Origin: Lingula anatina
Taxonomy: Eukaryota; Brachiopoda; Lingulata; Lingulida; Lingulidae
Direction: 5' to 3'
Assembly: GCF_001039355.2 (NCBI RefSeq)
Contig: NW_019774425.1
Location: forward strand, 196,543 to 260,542
DNA length: 64,000 nucleotides
Of this stretch, positions 1 to 11,900 are shown in pieces. Position numbers and translations under genes: made by a program. The notes under the pieces are model-generated. The model made no database searches. It was not told the origin of the DNA and saw only the letters and a list, made by a program, of their open reading frames with translations. Positions within the stretch are counted from its first letter, which is position 1, and the number at the start of each line of letters is the position of its first letter.

Positions 1-231
1 GAAATGACACAAACATAGAATATCAATAGGCAAAAATACATCTACCAACTAAGTTTGTCTCCACCTGGTTAACATGCCCCTTTCTACATAATGTTAACAT
101 TTACTGACAGTATTGTGAATTATTTTTCATGTACATCTAATTTGTTTTTATAAATCTTAAAAAATACTTATCTGTGTTTAAAATAATCAAATAATTACAT
201 AATTTGAAAATATAAAAACTTTTCCTTCCAG
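1..231 (-). other. 3' flank/3' UTR of the C1orf198-like gene
   Basis: AT-rich sequence downstream of the stop codon of the minus-strand gene that ends at 232. No exon is visible on either strand. It probably holds that gene's 3' UTR; I did not find a clear minus-strand AATAAA. Confidence 0.4.
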
Positions 232-2170
232 TCAAATAATCACCTCAGTTCTACCACTGGATTCTGTCTCCATGTAGGCATCATTTTCCATGCTACTACT
301 GCGACTGCGGCTCCTGATGGAGGACTGGCGTGAAGGGGTTCTACTGGGGACCTGTCTGAAGGAAGACCTTCCAGAGGGGCTCAAAGAAGGTGAACGTCCT
401 TTTAGGGACCCTTGACGAGAAGAGGAGCGACTCAGTGACTGTGGCGGACTGTGGAAGGAGCCACGCAGACCTGACATGTCTCGTTCTGGTGTGCGTCTAA
501 TGGAAGAATGCCTGGAAGGGCTTCTGACTAGCACAGCAGTGGAATCCTGGAAGCTTCTGGCAGAAACTCTGTTAGTGGCACTTCTTACGAAGATGTTTTC
601 TATTGCATTTCTCATGGATCCTTGAGTAGAGGAATCTCTGGTAAATGATGGCTCAGGAGATGTTCTCCTGGAAGACCGCTGGGATGAAGTCCTGCTGAAA
701 CTTCTTTCTGGTGTTGATCTGAGGGATCCTTGCTGTGTGTTGGTGTACGTGTCTGTGGGATGGTAGGGACTTCTTGTATCTGAATTGGACGACCTTGATC
801 TAACAGAAGACTGTCGAGAAGGGGGTTTGTCGGTAAAAGATGACTGTTGTGATCTAACAGATGCCTGACGCGATGGAGACTTCCCTCTAAAAGAGGAGTG
901 TCTAGATCCTGGACCCATGCTCTGACCTGGACTAGAATAATCTTCATAAGGTCTGTCTATAATGCCAGCATCTCTTGGCAACATTTCCCCAGATGTCAGC
1001 TCTTCCACAGGACTTGTATACTTGTTTCCTTGAACTCCTTTCTGGAAAGTAATTCCAAATCTTTGAAATACATCATCTAATTCTTCATGGTGTTCACTGC
1101 TTTGGCTGCTGGGGTAGCCAGAGTCCATGGGTACTGATAGACCTCTGTCAGACAGAAGAAATGGAGACTGCCAGATGCTTTTCTCTCGTTTCCAAGGCAC
1201 ATCTTTGTTGCCATCTCTTTCTGTGGAGTTTTCTCTTGATTGGGATATTGCACCTGAAGACCTTTTTGATTTCTTTCCTTCCTCTTCGGCACCAATGTCA
1301 AGAAGGGACAAATTCTGCATGCTCTATAAAAAATTATAGTAATAATATCAAACTGAATGGGTGGGTCGAGGCATCTAATTAAAATCAGTCTGTCTACTTA
1401 ATTTTTCACTTAAAAACTGATATTCAAAATCTACTTCATGAATTATCTGCATCACCAACTATTATTGAAACAAATTATGAAAAAAAAATAAACATGGAAA
1501 TTTAACTTGTCCAGTGTATTTCAAAGTAAGGTTACCTTTGTTTCCCAACTGAATGGACCCGAGTGCTCATCCTGCCATGTCCAACCCTAAAGAGGAGAAA
1601 ATATCCATTTTTTAAAGACAATGTGACATTCATATATCTAATGAATAGCCATCTGGGTGCTGCCCTTATACTGTAAAAACAACAACACTGTTTTTATCAT
1701 TGTCCGTATTACAGTCTTTTTTTTACTTTATTTATTTATAACTTAAATATTTTAATGTAACATTTCTATCTTTTTGTCTTGCCAAGTCTTTTTTTCCATT
1801 ACTTCTTATTGCATATCTCCAAAAGAAAAATACAATTTGATAAATAACTAAACAAACATCTCCTTCACTCACTCTTCTTTAACACACTTACTTCATTATC
1901 AAAATCTATTATGATTTTTTCTCCACAATCTATTTTCAATTTAGGAAACCACTGAGGTACTGGAGATGGGCTTAGGTAGTCCTGATACTTTTCTTCCACT
2001 TCGGGGCCGATGAAATGTTGGTCTATCAACTTTTCCTGGTCCTCAAACGAAAAGTTGTCCCAAGCCTTTCCGTACGTATTTTTTACCTGGCTCCGTTCTA
2101 GCATGATCTTTCTTGCTAAAGGGTTTATGGAGGAAAAGTAGCTATCAATCTTTTCCTCCAAAGACCCCAT
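232..2170 (-). CDS. C1orf198: C1orf198-like protein (DUF4706 family)
   Basis: Three coding exons (2170-1892, 1586-1536, 1323-232), all joined in phase 0, give 473 aa. The first exon carries a conserved N-terminal block (YFSSINPLARKIML, then KNTYGKAWDNFSFEDQEKLID), and the 17-codon second exon encodes WQDEHSGPFSWETK, almost identical to the signature I remember from vertebrate C1orf198. That family has no established molecular function. The third exon is very rich in Ser, Arg and Pro, with repeated SRQ-S-(V/I/L)-R units around residues 240-460, so it is probably disordered and heavily phosphorylated; it makes the protein longer than the roughly 327-aa human one. The ATG at 2170 is the first in frame. 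The gene is divergent from PUS10. Confidence 0.85.
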
Positions 2171-2464
2171 CTTTCTGTCCGATTTGTGGAGAAAATCACT
2201 ACACTGTTATCTGTCACAACATCTGGCATCCCCCTGTCCTGGCCATCCTAAATAAGACGATAGGTGGCGATGAGAAAAAGATGGACATTGATAGAAGTTT
2301 TCCTAATTTTCTGCAGTATGCACACATGCTCTGTCCTGATTCCTCTATAAAGACCGATTATATTTGTTTTAAATAGGATTATTTGTCTATGTCCGGTTTG
2401 TACTCTATGATATGAAATAAAGTTTAGGCTTAAAAAAAGCGCCATCTATTCGTAGGAAAACAAA
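2171..2464. promoter_or_regulatory. Head-to-head spacer (C1orf198-like / PUS10)
   Basis: Only 294 bp separate the two divergent start codons, so this stretch must hold both 5' UTRs and probably a shared bidirectional promoter. I see no TATA box at a convincing distance. The promoter role is inferred from layout alone. Confidence 0.5.
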
Positions 2465-4156
2465 ATGTCAGCGGCCATGGGGGAAAAGTGCTCCGATTTA
2501 AAGGTTCGTGTTTTTCACAGTTTTTAGATGCGACAACTTATATTGTTCTCATTCTGTATGAGGTCCTAGCCATTGGACATCAACACCAGCAGTAACAAAT
2601 TGTCTTGACACAATCACAAGTCGTGAAATTGTTTTCCTGTTTGTATTCCACTCCGTTTTGTTCTGTTCAGCGTTAAGACGTAACTAATAGTACAGACAGT
2701 CACGTCATTTTCAGCTGACCACAAATGGCAATGATGGTTATACGCCTCCGGTCACAGTGTATTTAAAAGCCACCGATTACATCCGATTATTATATTAATT
2801 ATTGTATGCTTTACTTCGCTGACTACCCTTGAATTGGTTTGTAAATAAAGCATTTGAAATTAAAGTAATAAATAATAGAAATTTATCGTTTTACAACACC
2901 AAAACTCTTAGTCATTTCCAATTGGGCCGTTTTATCTTTTGGTAAGCTCCATTTAGGTAAGATGGGTTAACGGTAAATGAATGAATGATTGTCAGTGTTT
3001 TCTATTGTTTATTGGCAGGCCACCTTTGATAATCTCATTTTATTACCCAAATCCCCAAAAGACATATCAACTGCTGTTACATGTCTGATAAAGGGTGGTT
3101 GTTGTTCGAGGTGTGTACTTCGGTTTTTGGGTGAAAAGGAGCCAAGTACTTATAGGAGATCTCCGCAGGTATTAAAATTTTACTTGTGAATACATAGTTA
3201 AAGCAACATTTTACCATTAACATATTACCAATTAGAATATTAATTGTAGCACTTTTCTCTGTATAATATAGTGTGGAAATAGAAGTGAATATGAAAAATC
3301 TGAATTTGATAATTTTTTATACTTACCAGTTAATTGAATCTTTTTTTTTTTTTCATATTTTACAGGAAACCTTCCTTCTTGTTCAAAACTTATTAAATGC
3401 AAGTGAAATTGACAAGCAAAATGGACATGATGATGGTGAAACATTAAAACAACCAGAAGCTCAGATTTCCACACCATGCACAGCATGTCTAGGAGTTTTA
3501 GCTGAGTACTGTGAAGATGATTTCCTTCTGCAGGTATTATGTGTAAAAATATATAATATTGTTTTTCCTAAAATATACCACAACCAGTTACATGAATCAC
3601 TAATCACACTAGATACCATAGATAAAAATCACATAATATTATTTTACATTTTACATTTATGAATTTAATATGTGCAAGGTTGATATGTGATGGATGTCTT
3701 TCTGACATGAATACAAATTTATTTTACTTGCAGGTTAAACAAAAGATTGAAAGCCAAGACTTTCAGTTTGAAAATTTCTGTTCTGCGATCAGCCTTCCTG
3801 TGCCATTTCTTGTTCGAGAGCATTCCATCATGGTGCTGTTGAGAGAAACATTGCCGTAAGTGTTAATTATTTGTGCAAACATTTTTTGTAATGATTAACG
3901 AGTAGTTGATTTTGATACTTTTCCTTAACATGTATAGACAATTATTTTCATAATTCCAACCATAATCCCAAGGTGCTATTTTGTGTTTTACAAGTATTAT
4001 AAAGTTTTTTATATTGTTCAAAAAAGATTTGAGGAAATTAAAATTTTAATTTAAAGATACATTTTTAAAAACCACTTGTCAGTACATAAATATGTGACTT
4101 GTTTATGCTTCTTTATGGTAATAAAATATGGATTAACTTTATGTTATGAAAGAAAT

Positions 4157-4202
<46 letters not shown>

Positions 4203-7200
4203 AGTGTACTTGCCAGTGTTGCCTGAACATATCACGCCACTGAAGGATGTGTGGAAGTGGATAAGTGGTCACAGACTTGCAGAGATGCTAGGGAAAAGTT
4301 TTGAACAAAAAGTAGAGATTGGAAGATGATTCAGAGTTGTTTTACTTCATAATTGCCACAATTATATTGATTGTTTGTAGTTGTGTAATTTTTAAGATAG
4401 AATATCCTTGTCTAGTGCAGGGTGTGCAAATTTTCATGCCAGCTTGTTTTTCATCTTTATTTCAATTTGGTGATGATGAATTTGTGAAATAACAATTCAT
4501 GATGAAGGAAAGTATTGATGTTTATGTTTTTTAGACATTCATTATTTCATAATGTAAAATGAGAAAATTTATCATTTCAGAGTCCTTTTGAAATTGCAAT
4601 TTTCTTTACCCATCCTGAGGTAGAAAAAGAATGTAATTTTCTGTAAGTTCTACTCTTAAAGAGATTAAAAAACCCTAAAAAATTATATTTCTTTAAGTTA
4701 GTGACTTAAAAGATGTCCTCAAGCTTTTTGCAAACATTGAACATTGAACTTTAACTGCTTAAAGAACATTCCTGTGTTATATCTGTTTGATAATAACATT
4801 TTAGATTGGACTTGTTTCCTGAAGTGTACAGAAAGCGGAAAACTAACAAGGTAAGTAGTCAAACCACATGTCATTATTCCTGACACATTTTATAACAAGC
4901 AAGAAAATTTACTCAGTCAATTACTGATTTGAAATTGACAGACATGCATAGGACAAATAATGATGATTTGTATTAAAAAACACTGTACTTCATATAAATA
5001 CCTATGCTCTAATTTTAGCATGGTTGGGAGTTGTTCACAAGAATGAGTGTTGCCAAATCATTAAATTCTTTAAGAGATGTCACTTTTAAAAAGTAAGTAC
5101 GTATTGGACATATATTTTTCGTGAAAGTGATTTTGTGCTTTAAATTACTTAGAGAAAAAAAGAACAAGTTTACATTCAACACATATACTATATAGGAACG
5201 CCTTTCATAATCAAGTACTGAAATTAAAGTTAAATTTAAGTGGGATTTTAGACTAAAAATGCCATAGGTTGTCAATTTGCTTAGGTGTTTATTACATATA
5301 ATAGTTTGAATGGTCATACTGAAAGTGCTAATTTAAACTTCCAATTGATTTCAGGAATAGCCAATGTCCCCCAAAACCTGTATCTGTACCTTGTACATGT
5401 GAGGCAGTCAGAGGGACCCACACTGCAATATTTTTAGCAGGTTGGTTTAAGACAAAATTAGGCATTTTCAAGTTTTATTTCATTTTATTCATTTGTTTTA
5501 TTACAAATTAACAGGGTGATTTTTTGTTTTTATAAATTTTATAATGTTTAAATGCAAATTATTATAGGACATTCACAGTCAAAGATGATACTAGTATAAG
5601 ATAGAAAATAATAGCTTTGAGATTGAAGGTAATCAGCTCTGCAGATTTGAATTGTAATTTTGTTTGTGATCATTTATATTATGATATTATTCAAAACATA
5701 TAGACAATTGTCTTGTCTTGTTATTATTCTAGGACGTTACAACAAATTTAGCAGACATTTAAGTCAGACTCCATGGGTAATAGAAGGAGAGAGAAAAATG
5801 GAAAGCTCTGTGCAAGAACTAATTGGGACTTTGATTCAGGAGAAAATAAAGGCTGATGGTAAATGTTGTTGAAAAGTTACAAAGTAACTTTATGGTAAAA
5901 ATGTTAAAGGCAAATGTTAATCTAAAGTTTAAAAAACGGTTACTGATTAAAAAGGAAATTTTCAATTTTAAAAGTAAAACAAATTATATATAAAAAGCAG
6001 TATGACTTTTCCATATTGTAACAATTGAAATAAAGATGTACAACTTGCCTTTTTTTTCAGATGTAATTTTCTCAGCTTCTGGGAGAGAAGATGTTGATGT
6101 TAGAATGCTTGGAAGGGGTGAGTATAAAGTATCAGAATGACAGTTTCATTCTCCTTCAGACCTGTGAAAAATAAATGGTAAAAAATGTTGTATATCAGTG
6201 AGGCTGCATTCATATTTTTTGTTGCATTTGTTTATCTTTACAGGTAGGCCGTTTGTATTAGAAGTTGTTAATCCACATGCCAGGGCATTCACTCAGGATG
6301 ATCTTGCCGCTTGGCAAGAGGTATTTATAAACATTTCATTTCAAAACAAGAAAGCATATATTTGTAAAGATACTGTAAAGATATTTTGTGTAATTATGCA
6401 TTTTAAAGTTTTCTTTTTTTTTTTTTCATTACTCAGAGCATTTGGTAGAAAAGTGGAAATAGAAAGTAACAGATAATAGAGTAACAGGTTAAAATTTTAC
6501 ATATTAGGTTTTGTTTCCAGGATATAAATAAAAAGACCAAAGATATTGCAATACGTGACCTTCAACTTGTGTCTAGGTAGGAGAGCATTTGGATTACGTA
6601 GTAATGAGTAGATTTGATGATAATGTAATGGCAATGGAAAAATGGCATCAAATCATGATTTTCATGAAAGCAATTTCTTGACTTTATTTTCTCTTTTATA
6701 TATATATATATATATTTTTATTTTATTTTCTTGTAGAAATAATAGATACAAACATGATTAATTGTTAACTTTTTGATTCTTGAAACTCTTTTAGAGAAGA
6801 AACAAACAAGCTAAAGGAAGGAGAAATGGAGAAAGTTAAAAGTTATTGTGCTCTTTGCTGGAGCCATCAACCTTTTACAAGCAAACATCAGGAAAAAATA
6901 GCGGCTGTCAAGGTAATGGTTTACTTTTTTTTAATGTTTGTTTTTTAGTAAAGTGAGGAATGCTGTTTGATGATTTTCTGTTTGAATTTAAATTACACAA
7001 AGGTAACAATTCTATTTTTACAAGAATGGAATTTCAAAACTATGGAATTTCAAAAATATGATTTTACTTTTAGGATTTGAAATTGTTCCAGAAAACTCCC
7101 ATTAGAGTATTACATAGGTAATTATATTTCATTTTTTCTGAAAATTAGTAATTCAAATTAATGTCTTTCAAACTGTTATATATTTAAAAAATACTAGTGC

Positions 7201-8007
7201 AGTGTTTTTAGAATATAATACGCAAAAATATCTAGATAAATATTGTAAGGAAGCTTGAAAACATAAACTAAATTATTTTACAGGAGAGCCCTAGCAGTAA
7301 GAGAGAGGGTGATACATTCAATGTCTTCAGAAAAAGTAGATGATTGTCATTTTAAGTTGTATTTATCCACTCAGGCTGGAACGTATCCTTTCTCTGATAT
7401 TTCATATAGAACTTAATTATAGGTGTTTTTAGATTTATCATTTATTAATGCAGAGTTGTCAACATTTTAGTGTTCAAATAGATAAATATTTTACATTATG
7501 TTATTTGTAATGGAAGAATACCTTACAGTGAATAAGTGTAGAAGATGGAAACTCTGGAACAGCTTTTTTTGCCGTGAATCAAAATTGTGGTGAAATGGAA
7601 ATATTAACCAATTTTTTTGTTACCTTTGAACTGTCAGATAAGAAAAGCAATAAGTTGTATCTAATCAATTTGCACCATAACTGCTACCCAGCTATATAAA
7701 GGAATTTGTTCATGGGGACTTTGGACGAACAACACCAAACTTAACCACACTTCTTGAAATGGAATGTGATATTTTAGAACTAGATGTAGAGGTCAGTGCC
7801 TTTTCGTACTTTCACCAATGTGAAAATATTTTAAGTAAATTGAAAACATAGCTGACACATTCAAAATGATAAACAAATTCACAGAGCTAAAATATTTTGC
7901 AGTCTGATGAAAGCAATTCTTTTTCGTGGTGTATGTAATACCAACCCCCCTTTTTTTTTCAGGCTGTAGAGTTAGACTGGCCACCAAATTTGGGAGATCC
8001 TACGTAG
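2465..8007 (+). CDS. PUS10: tRNA pseudouridine synthase PUS10
   Basis: PUS10 converts uridine to pseudouridine in the T-arm of tRNAs (positions 54/55) and has a nuclear role in microRNA processing. Eighteen exons (2465-2503, 3019-3168, 3366-3533, 3734-3855, 4200-4311, 4581-4642, 4805-4850, 5019-5092, 5355-5440, 5733-5858, 6061-6117, 6244-6320, 6521-6576, 6795-6912, 7074-7117, 7284-7382, 7692-7791, 7963-8007) join in phase to 526 aa, close to the human 529. The THUMP-containing N-terminus has two CxxC pairs for zinc (CSRC in exon 2, CTAC in exon 3). The catalytic domain shows SGREDVDVRMLG with the catalytic Asp, GRPFVLEVVNPH, and STQAGTYIKEFVHGDFGRT near the end. Exon 1 (13 codons, donor GTTCGT) is the least certain part. 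The gene converges on the Rel gene. Confidence 0.93.
4159..4197 (+). repeat. (TTA)n microsatellite at a splice acceptor
   Basis: About 13 TTA/ATT units run directly into the AG acceptor of PUS10 exon 5 at 4198-4199. The repeat therefore takes the place of the usual polypyrimidine tract. Confidence 0.9.
6694..6716. repeat. (TA)n microsatellite in a PUS10 intron
   Basis: Short run of alternating TA in the intron before PUS10 exon 14, followed by T-rich sequence. Confidence 0.8.
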
Positions 8008-8337
8008 GTATCAACATGTAGAAGTATTCCATTTCAACCGATTTCTGTGATCTTCCTGTGTAACCATTTTGTCTTTGCAATTTGGACGAGACACCACGTC
8101 AGAAGAAGCCATTTCGTTTGCCTTTATTTCAAAACAAATTATGTATTCACAAGAAATACTTTATTCTTTGTATATTCACATTAGTTGACATTTTGCAGCT
8201 AAGAGGAGTGACCATCACTTCTTTGGACTGTTTCAAAGATTGTAACCTACACTTATCAGTTTGATAATCTCTACCGAATTGTGTTTGTCACTCAGCTTTT
8301 ATAAGTCACACACAGTAAGGAGATTATCTAAGCTTCA

Positions 8338-8349
8338 TTTATTAATAAA
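8338..8349. terminator. Back-to-back poly(A) signals for PUS10 and NF-kB
   Basis: TTTATT at 8338-8343 reads AATAAA on the minus strand and abuts AATAAA at 8344-8349 on the plus strand. It lies between the convergent stop codons (8007 plus, 8979 minus), so both transcripts could use it. The remainder of 8008-8978 shows no exon and is probably 3' UTR of the two genes: about 340 bp for PUS10 and 640 bp for NF-kB. Confidence 0.6.
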
Positions 8350-8978
8350 ACGTATGCCAGATTTGTTTCATTTACAATTATACAAGTTTCTGCAAAGATC
8401 CCATTACCACATTCAAAGTTACTGATATAATATTTGTTTGTAAAACATTTTGCATCCCATTCTCAAAATGTGATGATCATTTTCCTTGTTTCAAGAAAAT
8501 AACAAATTACAATTATATTATACAAAGACTTCACATTTTACCATCATAATCTTTTAAATTGTTAATCTGCTTTTCACATCTAGAATAAGATTATTTTAAC
8601 TGTACAGTTAGTTGCAAGATAAATTCTACAGCAGCCTGACCTAATTAGCAACAAAAAAGCACCTGTATAAAAGCTGATGTGACTAAATTTTGATGACAAC
8701 TTTTCAACTAATGGTTGACAACTAGACAAAGTTTAGTGAGCACATTATGTACAGCATGATCAACATCAGGATGATATCCCTATTTACATTCCTACTATTT
8801 ACATTTCAAAACTCATAAAAAGAGTTTATTACGTGTAGAAGACTACTGAATAGTTTCATTTTAACTTAATTTGAAGCTTGCATTACAAAATTAAGATTCT
8901 AAAATATCTGGAGGATAGAACTTCTTCCCGAGTACATTACAATTTGTACAATTTAAACATACAGAGGCTTTTCAGTAT

Positions 8979-11900
8979 TTAGGATGCATTCAATCCTATG
9001 ATTGCATCAGCAGTATTTAGTATTAGCTGAGAGTCATCACTCACAACCTGCTCATTAGCAGCTACACTTGGGTCATAATACGGTTGTGCTTCTGTTGCAA
9101 CACCTTGTGCTTGTGTGGTAGACAAATTAGGATCTGCAAGATACTGGGCCAGCTCTCCACTATTCATCTGCATCAGGCTTCTGATATTCCCCGAATCTAA
9201 CTTGAAATCTGAATCCAATCTCATCTCAGAGCTGTTCAACTTGAAGTCACTGCTGCTCAGCTGCATTGGTTCAAACCCCGTTTTCATCTGACCCCCACTC
9301 TGCTGCCCCCCTCCAGTGGACATAAGGTCCACAGGGGCACCTGCTGCGGCAGTGGACATGTGGGCAGGTGGGTAATGGATGGCATTGAGGTCTTGGACTG
9401 TATTTGGGGCCATAGTGACACTGCCCATAGCAGTGTTGCTGTAGTTGAAGGTGGCAGTGTTGGCCTGTGCTGGTAGACCAGTCTGCTGGTACATGCAAGA
9501 CTGAGGTGGGGGAGCTGAAATGCCAATGAACAAAGCTCTGTGTCAAATATAGCTACAAATCTGTACCGATCAATGTTTAAATGAAAAAGAGTGCTGTTTC
9601 TGCTCCTGAGTTATTACTCATTTGTTAAAGAGATAATAACTCTTCGTATGAGATCTATATTTCACAATAAAAACATTGTGAATAACTTATAGAAATATAA
9701 TATATTCTGTTTTACCACAAAAGCGGCAGTTATAGCTATTATTATTATTATGATATCTGAGCTTGTCTTTAGACCACGTGACCTCCATTGATGGCTATAC
9801 TCTGTTAAAATCTCTTAAGAGATTTTAACAAAAAAAACCAAACTTTTTAGAAAAAAAAACAGGGACTAACTTTGAATGTAAAAATGGATTCATTAACCAT
9901 TGGTAAGTATGGGAAAATTGTTTACTCCAGGAAAATTCATTTTTTGGCCGAAACGAAGAGTTATTATCCCTTTAATGTGTTTGAATCAAACAGAAAAGAA
10001 AGGGGGAATTTAGTATTACATAACTTTTTGTTCAAACAAATAATTCTACGAACACAGTAAAAATCTCATCTTCTAATGTCAAACGACCATTTAACCATTC
10101 GCAAATTTAACCAAATTCTCATATTCATAACAGCATGTTTTACTTTTTCAAATAAAAACATACCTTCACTCTTGAACTGCTGCTGTGGCTGATTTCTGGT
10201 GGCTTTCTTTCTCAGCCTGTCGTTGATAATCTGCCTCTGAGTAAGTGGGTTCTGTGCAGGATCTGGTGGGCCTGAAGATATTTATTTTTATCAGTTTCAT
10301 TGGCAATTCAAGTCAATGTCAGGGATATAACCCACCCCAAAATGTGTGCATTATTTCAAAAGATTAATATAGTTCTAATGTTACAGTAAGCAAGATCAAT
10401 CTAAGGTAATTGAGTACCACATGTCAAAAAAAAAAAAAAAATCATTACCTTAAACATTAATACACAACATTCAGAAATCCCCATTAATGTGCTAGTATAA
10501 TTTAAATGAATAAAAATTATGGTAAATACTTATTTTTGAATAAACAGGTACATTTAGCAAATTCTTAAAAGAGAAAATTCTTAGTCTATATACAGTAGAC
10601 AGTTGTGTCAATTTCTAAGACTTACCTGAGTACACAACTGGTGCTTGCCCACTGATATCCATCCCAGTCATGTTAAGTACCTTCCTCTTGCGCTTACGGT
10701 CAATAAATGCAAGGTCTGCAAAATGAAGAAGTAAAGAAGTAAATAAAAAGATGACTTCAATCGAGAAAATATACAATTAAAATGATCCCAAGAGAAAGAT
10801 ATCATACTGCTTTCTGATGTTCTTCATTTCATAAATTCACCAACATATATTACTCTTCTCATGAATAGATAATACTAATGAGTAGGTATCTGAAGTTATC
10901 CGAACTGTACATTTGAAACAATTATACATTAAATAGATCTCTTTCAAGCAAACCCGTATCCTACCAGTGTCATCTGGCATGAACTGGAATGGTTTTGGGT
11001 CACTGACTTCTCCGTCCGAGGGTCTCCTTAGTTGAAGAAAGCAACTCACAGGTGTCCCAATTTGTGTGTCACGAAAAGCAGGAGTCTTGAAGACGATGGC
11101 CACCTAGAGTGCGAAAACATTAGGTATAGGTATAATACCACACTGGCAAAGACAATGTAACTTAACTATAACAATGGAACAATACACAATGAATGCATGT
11201 ACTTTCAAGCTAAAAGGTAAATCAACTGAGATGTTACCTGTCTATGCACATCACTCTGCCCAAAGTCCCCAAATCCTTCCCACTCCAGATCCCCATTATC
11301 CGACTCCTTATAAAAGCGCACTTGGATGTCCTCTATAAAAGAAACAATTTCTTTAGTGATATATGGTAAGGCGTACATTTCTAAGTTTGTATCAAATGCC
11401 AATATCAGTAGATGATTTCAATTTATGCTATTATGAAATTGAGAAATATATTCACTAGTATCCACAAAAAATGTCTGTGTATGGAAAACAGTCTATGCAA
11501 AATGTTTTCACAAGTATACATGTAAATCTGAGCAACTGTTCTTTCTAGTGGCTTACCATTTATCCCACTGTACATTAAAGATAATAGGTATTTAAAAAAT
11601 CCTCACCCTTTTGAACCTTATCACAGAGCAAAAACACCTCATCATTTCCTCGGACATTGCCAGCATGCCTGCTAAGACGACAGATAACCAGGTCATTCAA
11701 GGCTTCTGTAATAGAGAAATAATAACTTGAAAATTGACAATAACACTGATATAAATTTGCATAAGACTTCTAGTTACAAACTAGCACTTTTCAAACTTAG
11801 GCCATAAATTCAACAGTTTAGACAGTGCATTTAGACTTATGAATTATATAGCTTGGTTTATCTAGTTAATTTACAAGGGTAAAGAGAAGCAAATATCATG

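Noticed and set aside
612-947. Minus-strand ORF of 111 codons
   Set aside because: Out-of-frame shadow of the Ser/Arg-rich last exon of the C1orf198-like gene.
2113-2376. Plus-strand ORF with CPICGENHYTVIC, resembling a zinc knuckle
   Set aside because: It overlaps the first exon of the C1orf198-like gene in antisense and the short divergent spacer, with no splice or family support; the Cys pattern is chance.
8082-8264. 60-codon plus-strand ORF after PUS10
   Set aside because: Lies in the 3' UTR after a well-supported stop; no recognisable domain.
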